Part shown: piece after piece, positions 61,462-64,000 of the stretch
Position numbering within the stretch: the first letter of the stretch is position 1
How the letters are laid out: every line of letters starts with the position of its first letter
DNA from: UBA4416 sp040386075
Lineage (GTDB): Bacteria > Bacteroidota > Bacteroidia > B-17B0 > Aurantibacillaceae
Reading direction: 5' to 3'
DNA: 64,000 bases
NCBI GenBank assembly: GCA_040386075.1
Contig: JAZKGE010000041.1
Location: 37,383-101,382 of the forward strand
Notes under the pieces: generated by a model
Seen by the model: the letters and a program-made list of their open reading frames with translations, nothing else
Told to the model about the DNA's origin: nothing
The model's database searches: none
Made by a program: the position numbers and the translations under genes

Positions 61462-62112
61462 ATGCTAACAGGTATAAAAGCAGTCATTTTTGACATGGAT
61501 GGTGTTATTATTGATTCTGAACCACTTTGGAGAAGAGCAATGATACAAAGCTTTACCGAAATTGGAATTCCTTTTAGCGATGAGGACTGCCGCATTACCA
61601 CCGGACTAAGATTTATAGAGGTGGCAGAATATTGGTTTACACGCCATAATATCAGTCACATGACCGTGTTTGAATTTGACCATTTGGTGATTCATCGCCT
61701 TTGTGAATTGATAAAAAACGAAGGCCGATTAATGGAGGGTGTTTCTGAGGTATTGACTTACCTCAAACAGGAAGGTTACAAAGTTGCTTTGGGCACCTCA
61801 TCTAACGTTTTACTAATGAATACCGTGATCGATGAACTGGGCATCCGGAATTACTTTGATGCCGTTTGTTCAGCAGAACATTTGGAATATGGTAAACCCC
61901 ATCCTCAAGTATTTTTGAACTGCGCTAAAGTCCTTGGCGTAAAATCAAATGAGTGTTTAGTGGTTGAAGATTCAGTAAATGGCGTTATTGCTGCTAAAGC
62001 TGCTCAAATGCGGGTATTGGCTGTGCCCGAAGATGAGAACTGGCATAACCCAAAGTTTGCTATTGCAGAATACAAGTTCCATAGCCTTAAAGAGTTTATG
62101 AAGATCGGATAA
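61462..62112 (+). CDS. HAD-family sugar phosphatase (HxpB/YniC-like)
   Basis: 216 residues. HAD motif I DMDGVIIDSEPLW, motif II LGTSSN, motif III GKPHPQVF and motif IV VVEDSVNGVIAAKAA are all intact, with an alpha-helical cap between I and II. The overall form resembles E. coli YniC (2-deoxyglucose-6-phosphatase/hexitol phosphatase). Substrate inferred only. Confidence 0.88.
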   Translation: MLTGIKAVIFDMDGVIIDSEPLWRRAMIQSFTEIGIPFSDEDCRITTGLRFIEVAEYWFTRHNISHMTVFEFDHLVIHRLCELIKNEGRLMEGVSEVLTYLKQEGYKVALGTSSNVLLMNTVIDELGIRNYFDAVCSAEHLEYGKPHPQVFLNCAKVLGVKSNECLVVEDSVNGVIAAKAAQMRVLAVPEDENWHNPKFAIAEYKFHSLKEFMKIG

Positions 62113-62148
62113 GTAACCAATCTGAGTACTGAAGATTCTTTTACACTA

Positions 62149-62808
62149 TCATTTTTCAGGCATACAATTCCTCAAAAACTCATTTAAAGGCAACATGGCT
62201 TTAAATACTTTAGCGGCATAAGCAGGGAAGCTTTTATTCATCAGCTCTTCATCTTTAAAATAATGCACCATTATGAAATTACGATGCTGAAGCAGATCAA
62301 TTTCGGGATGCTCCTTATCATATCCTTTAGGCGCTGTTTTTAATTTGCCATCTTGTTCCAATTCTTTAAAATAAGTTTTGAAATCTTTGGCGTTAAGGAT
62401 CTTTCTGATCTCTGCGCTGTTATAATCGATCTCCTGTCGAATAGCGGCCAACAGTTCGGGTGTTGGTTGATAAGAACCGCCTGCTAAAAAACATTTTCCC
62501 GGTTCAACATGAATGTAATAACCCGGTATTTCCGATTGTTTTCCACCAGGATTTATACTGGCACCCATATTTAATTTATAGGGCGATTTATCTTTGCTAA
62601 AGCGCACATCTTTATTGATACGAAACAAACATTTTTTTGCTTCCAACGCACCTAATTTTGGGTCAAACACAAGGCATTTATCTATTACCGATTTAACAAC
62701 GGCTTCAAATTCTGCTTTGCCTGCTTCATACGTTTTTCGGTTAGTATCAAACCATTCTTTTTTATTATTTTTAGCTAACTGTTTTAAAAATTTTAAGGTA
62801 GTTTCCAT
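62149..62808 (-). CDS. DUF2461 family protein
   Basis: 219 residues. Family landmarks: FLKQLAKNNKKEWFDTNRKTYE at the start, RINKDVRFSKDKSPYK, GGKQSEIPGYYIHVEPGK and LAGGSYQP. Cytoplasmic, function unknown, though the fold has been suggested to relate to small-molecule or nucleic-acid processing; I make no claim. Four bp downstream of the DUF1003 stop side, same direction. Confidence 0.9.
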   Translation of the reverse strand: METTLKFLKQLAKNNKKEWFDTNRKTYEAGKAEFEAVVKSVIDKCLVFDPKLGALEAKKCLFRINKDVRFSKDKSPYKLNMGASINPGGKQSEIPGYYIHVEPGKCFLAGGSYQPTPELLAAIRQEIDYNSAEIRKILNAKDFKTYFKELEQDGKLKTAPKGYDKEHPEIDLLQHRNFIMVHYFKDEELMNKSFPAYAAKVFKAMLPLNEFLRNCMPEK

Positions 62809-62812
62809 ACGT

Positions 62813-63358
62813 CTATTTTTTAAGATCGTTTACTTTTTCATCGATTGATTTCAATATTTCCAATTGTTTTGCCTGGCTGTCGAATAAAATTTTTATCTGC
62901 TCTTCCAACAACAGATCCACTTTTTGATGAAGGCTTCTTACTTCGAGTTCTGCTTTTAAATTTATGAGGTAATCATTTTCACTGCGTTTTCTGTCTTTTT
63001 CCTCTTGTCTGTTTTGGCTCATCATAATGATTGGTGCCTGCAAAGCAGCAATACAGGATAAGATCAGGTTCATTAAAATAAAAGGATAAGGGTCGAAATT
63101 TGCCTGAAGTGGTGCTATAGTATTAAAAAGTATCCAGACGGTAAGAATGCAAAAAAAAGTGATAATAAAAGCCCAGCTTCCACCAAAACGAGCCACTTTA
63201 TCTGATATTTTTTGACCAGTGGTTAGTACTTCATCGGGGGCATTCAATAAATTACTAATGATCAGCTTTTCATCTTTGATAGCTGTTTCAACAATAGCGT
63301 GTAGCTTAGCTAACTGTCCATTCTCAGTGCTTAATAATTTTTCTATATCCTTATCCAT
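62813..63358 (-). CDS. DUF1003 membrane protein
   Basis: 181 residues. Two membrane helices (WAFIITFFCILTVWILFN and FILMNLILSCIAALQAPIIM) followed by the DUF1003 signature MMSQNRQEEKDR and a C-terminal coiled coil (LHQKVDLLLEEQIKILFD). Cytoplasmic tails on both sides. Function unknown; separated from DUF2461 by four bases, so the two are an operon. Confidence 0.92.
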   Translation of the reverse strand: MDKDIEKLLSTENGQLAKLHAIVETAIKDEKLIISNLLNAPDEVLTTGQKISDKVARFGGSWAFIITFFCILTVWILFNTIAPLQANFDPYPFILMNLILSCIAALQAPIIMMSQNRQEEKDRKRSENDYLINLKAELEVRSLHQKVDLLLEEQIKILFDSQAKQLEILKSIDEKVNDLKK

Positions 63359-63396
63359 GTTTTTGATCTTAGGTTATTTTATTCTAAATAGCAACT

Positions 63397-64000
63397 TTAC
63401 TCTTTAGTCTTTCTTTGCTTAAAATAATCCATGAGTATAACCGGACATAACAACATACTCAGGCAATAAAATGCATCCTCAACAGGGATCGTTAATACAC
63501 GGATGGCCATGTTTTCGTTATCGTTATATGAAACGATTGGGAGTGCGGTAATAATACCATCAAAAATCAGGAACGGGATCAATGAAACTAAAAAAGCCAG
63601 ATAAAATCGTCCCAGGTTCCTGAATTTATAAATAAAAGCCGCAAACACCAAAATAGAAAAACAAATGCCTGCATTTACGATGGTATACGTTCTATCATAA
63701 TATATAATGCAGGTTGCTAAACTTATTACCGAGATCAGGATACTGATACGTGTTCCGCAACTGCCCAATACATCCCGGGTTACATAAGCATTCATGACCT
63801 CATAAATAAACATACAGGAATAAGGTACGCATAAAAAGAACAATACTTCTTCCAAAGGTAAATTGCAAATATAAATACCCAAAATATAATGAGGATTAAA
63901 ACTCCAAACACCTTTTGCGGTGAACAATATATCCCAGGCAACGAAAAAAACAGCTGTAACAAGTATGGATGGAAATATATATTTCCAGGACCTGTAAAAG
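63397..64000 (-). CDS. Lycopene cyclase-domain carotenoid protein, truncated by window edge
   Basis: At least 200 residues; the frame continues beyond 64000, so the N terminus lies to the right. Multiple membrane helices with the family motifs WDILFTAKGVW, FNPHYILGIYICNLPLEEVLFFLCVPY and IPVEDAFYC (PVED near the end), as in the heterodimeric CrtYc/CrtYd-type lycopene cyclases. Two such repeats are visible, suggesting a fused cyclase. A carotenoid gene cluster probably continues to the right. Confidence 0.88.
   Translation of the reverse strand, partial: FYRSWKYIFPSILVTAVFFVAWDILFTAKGVWSFNPHYILGIYICNLPLEEVLFFLCVPYSCMFIYEVMNAYVTRDVLGSCGTRISILISVISLATCIIYYDRTYTIVNAGICFSILVFAAFIYKFRNLGRFYLAFLVSLIPFLIFDGIITALPIVSYNDNENMAIRVLTIPVEDAFYCLSMLLCPVILMDYFKQRKTKE

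Noticed and set aside
1..64000. tRNA, rRNA, riboswitch or other known structured RNA genes
   Set aside because: Looked for T-loop GTTCRANNC-type cores and conserved rRNA stretches by eye; none convincing.

Overview
The window is AT-rich bacterial chromosome from a member of the Bacteroidota (most like Flavobacteriales/Bacteroidia; genus not resolvable from sequence alone). The evidence is several secreted proteins ending in type IX secretion (T9SS) sorting domains of type A (FPNP...GIY...K) and type B (gliding-motility C-terminal domain), a PorE-like T9SS component, two-component-regulator propeller/Y_Y_Y sensors, LytS/LytTR regulation, TAnnTTTG -7 promoter boxes and little use of Shine-Dalgarno sites. 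There are no tRNA or rRNA genes, no CRISPR array, no transposase and no integrase in the window.

Layout. 0-13.5 kb: the 3' part of recJ; a repeat-filled spacer with a second copy of the recJ tail; a small, possibly frameshifted lipoprotein; two T9SS-exported proteins separated by a 21-bp minisatellite; a TPR/SpoIIE phosphatase and a small orphan gene lying between the dtd 3' end and a displaced, decayed copy of it; then dtd, dsbD and a DsbD-N-like periplasmic protein. 13.5-25.7 kb: sppA; a folK-dNK-OmpA-rluA cluster; a SpoIIAA-like protein; the PorE-like protein; an ABC-F protein; a lipoprotein. 25.8-42.1 kb: pruA, a second STAS-like protein, a beta-barrel protein, ubiX, a 1210-residue adhesin-like protein, a propeller/SpoIIE sensor phosphatase, mscS, a DUF4421-like protein, AMP nucleosidase, an HsdR_N-domain protein, an M23/LysM peptidase and small genes. 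42.1-55.0 kb: a propeller LytS-type kinase, its LytTR response regulator and three paralogous giant or large surface proteins (SBBP propeller, LamG and Ig-like modules, T9SS signals), all sharing an upstream element. One of these genes contains a 10-N assembly gap. 55.1-64 kb: DUF2130, sirtuin, transaldolase-like FSA, a charged protein, rsmG-sigma-glycosyltransferase cluster, HAD phosphatase, DUF2461, DUF1003 and the start of a carotenoid (lycopene cyclase) gene running off the right edge.

Functional themes. (1) T9SS export and its cargo: about six cargo proteins plus PorE-like machinery. (2) Signalling: two SpoIIE phosphatases with different sensor halves and two STAS-like proteins, but no RsbW-type kinase in view, and a LytS/LytTR pair placed directly before the surface-protein array. 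(3) Envelope redox and maintenance: DsbD, SppA, MscS, M23.

The most unusual DNA-level features are: a six-copy family of GC-rich intergenic repeats that fold into two hairpins with compensatory changes between copies; two loci (recJ, dtd) where the 3' end of a gene is duplicated in direct orientation around inserted DNA containing such a repeat; and a shared GTTGCTGAA element before the response regulator and the three surface-protein genes. Functional assignments rest on motif recognition by eye; no database search was run.
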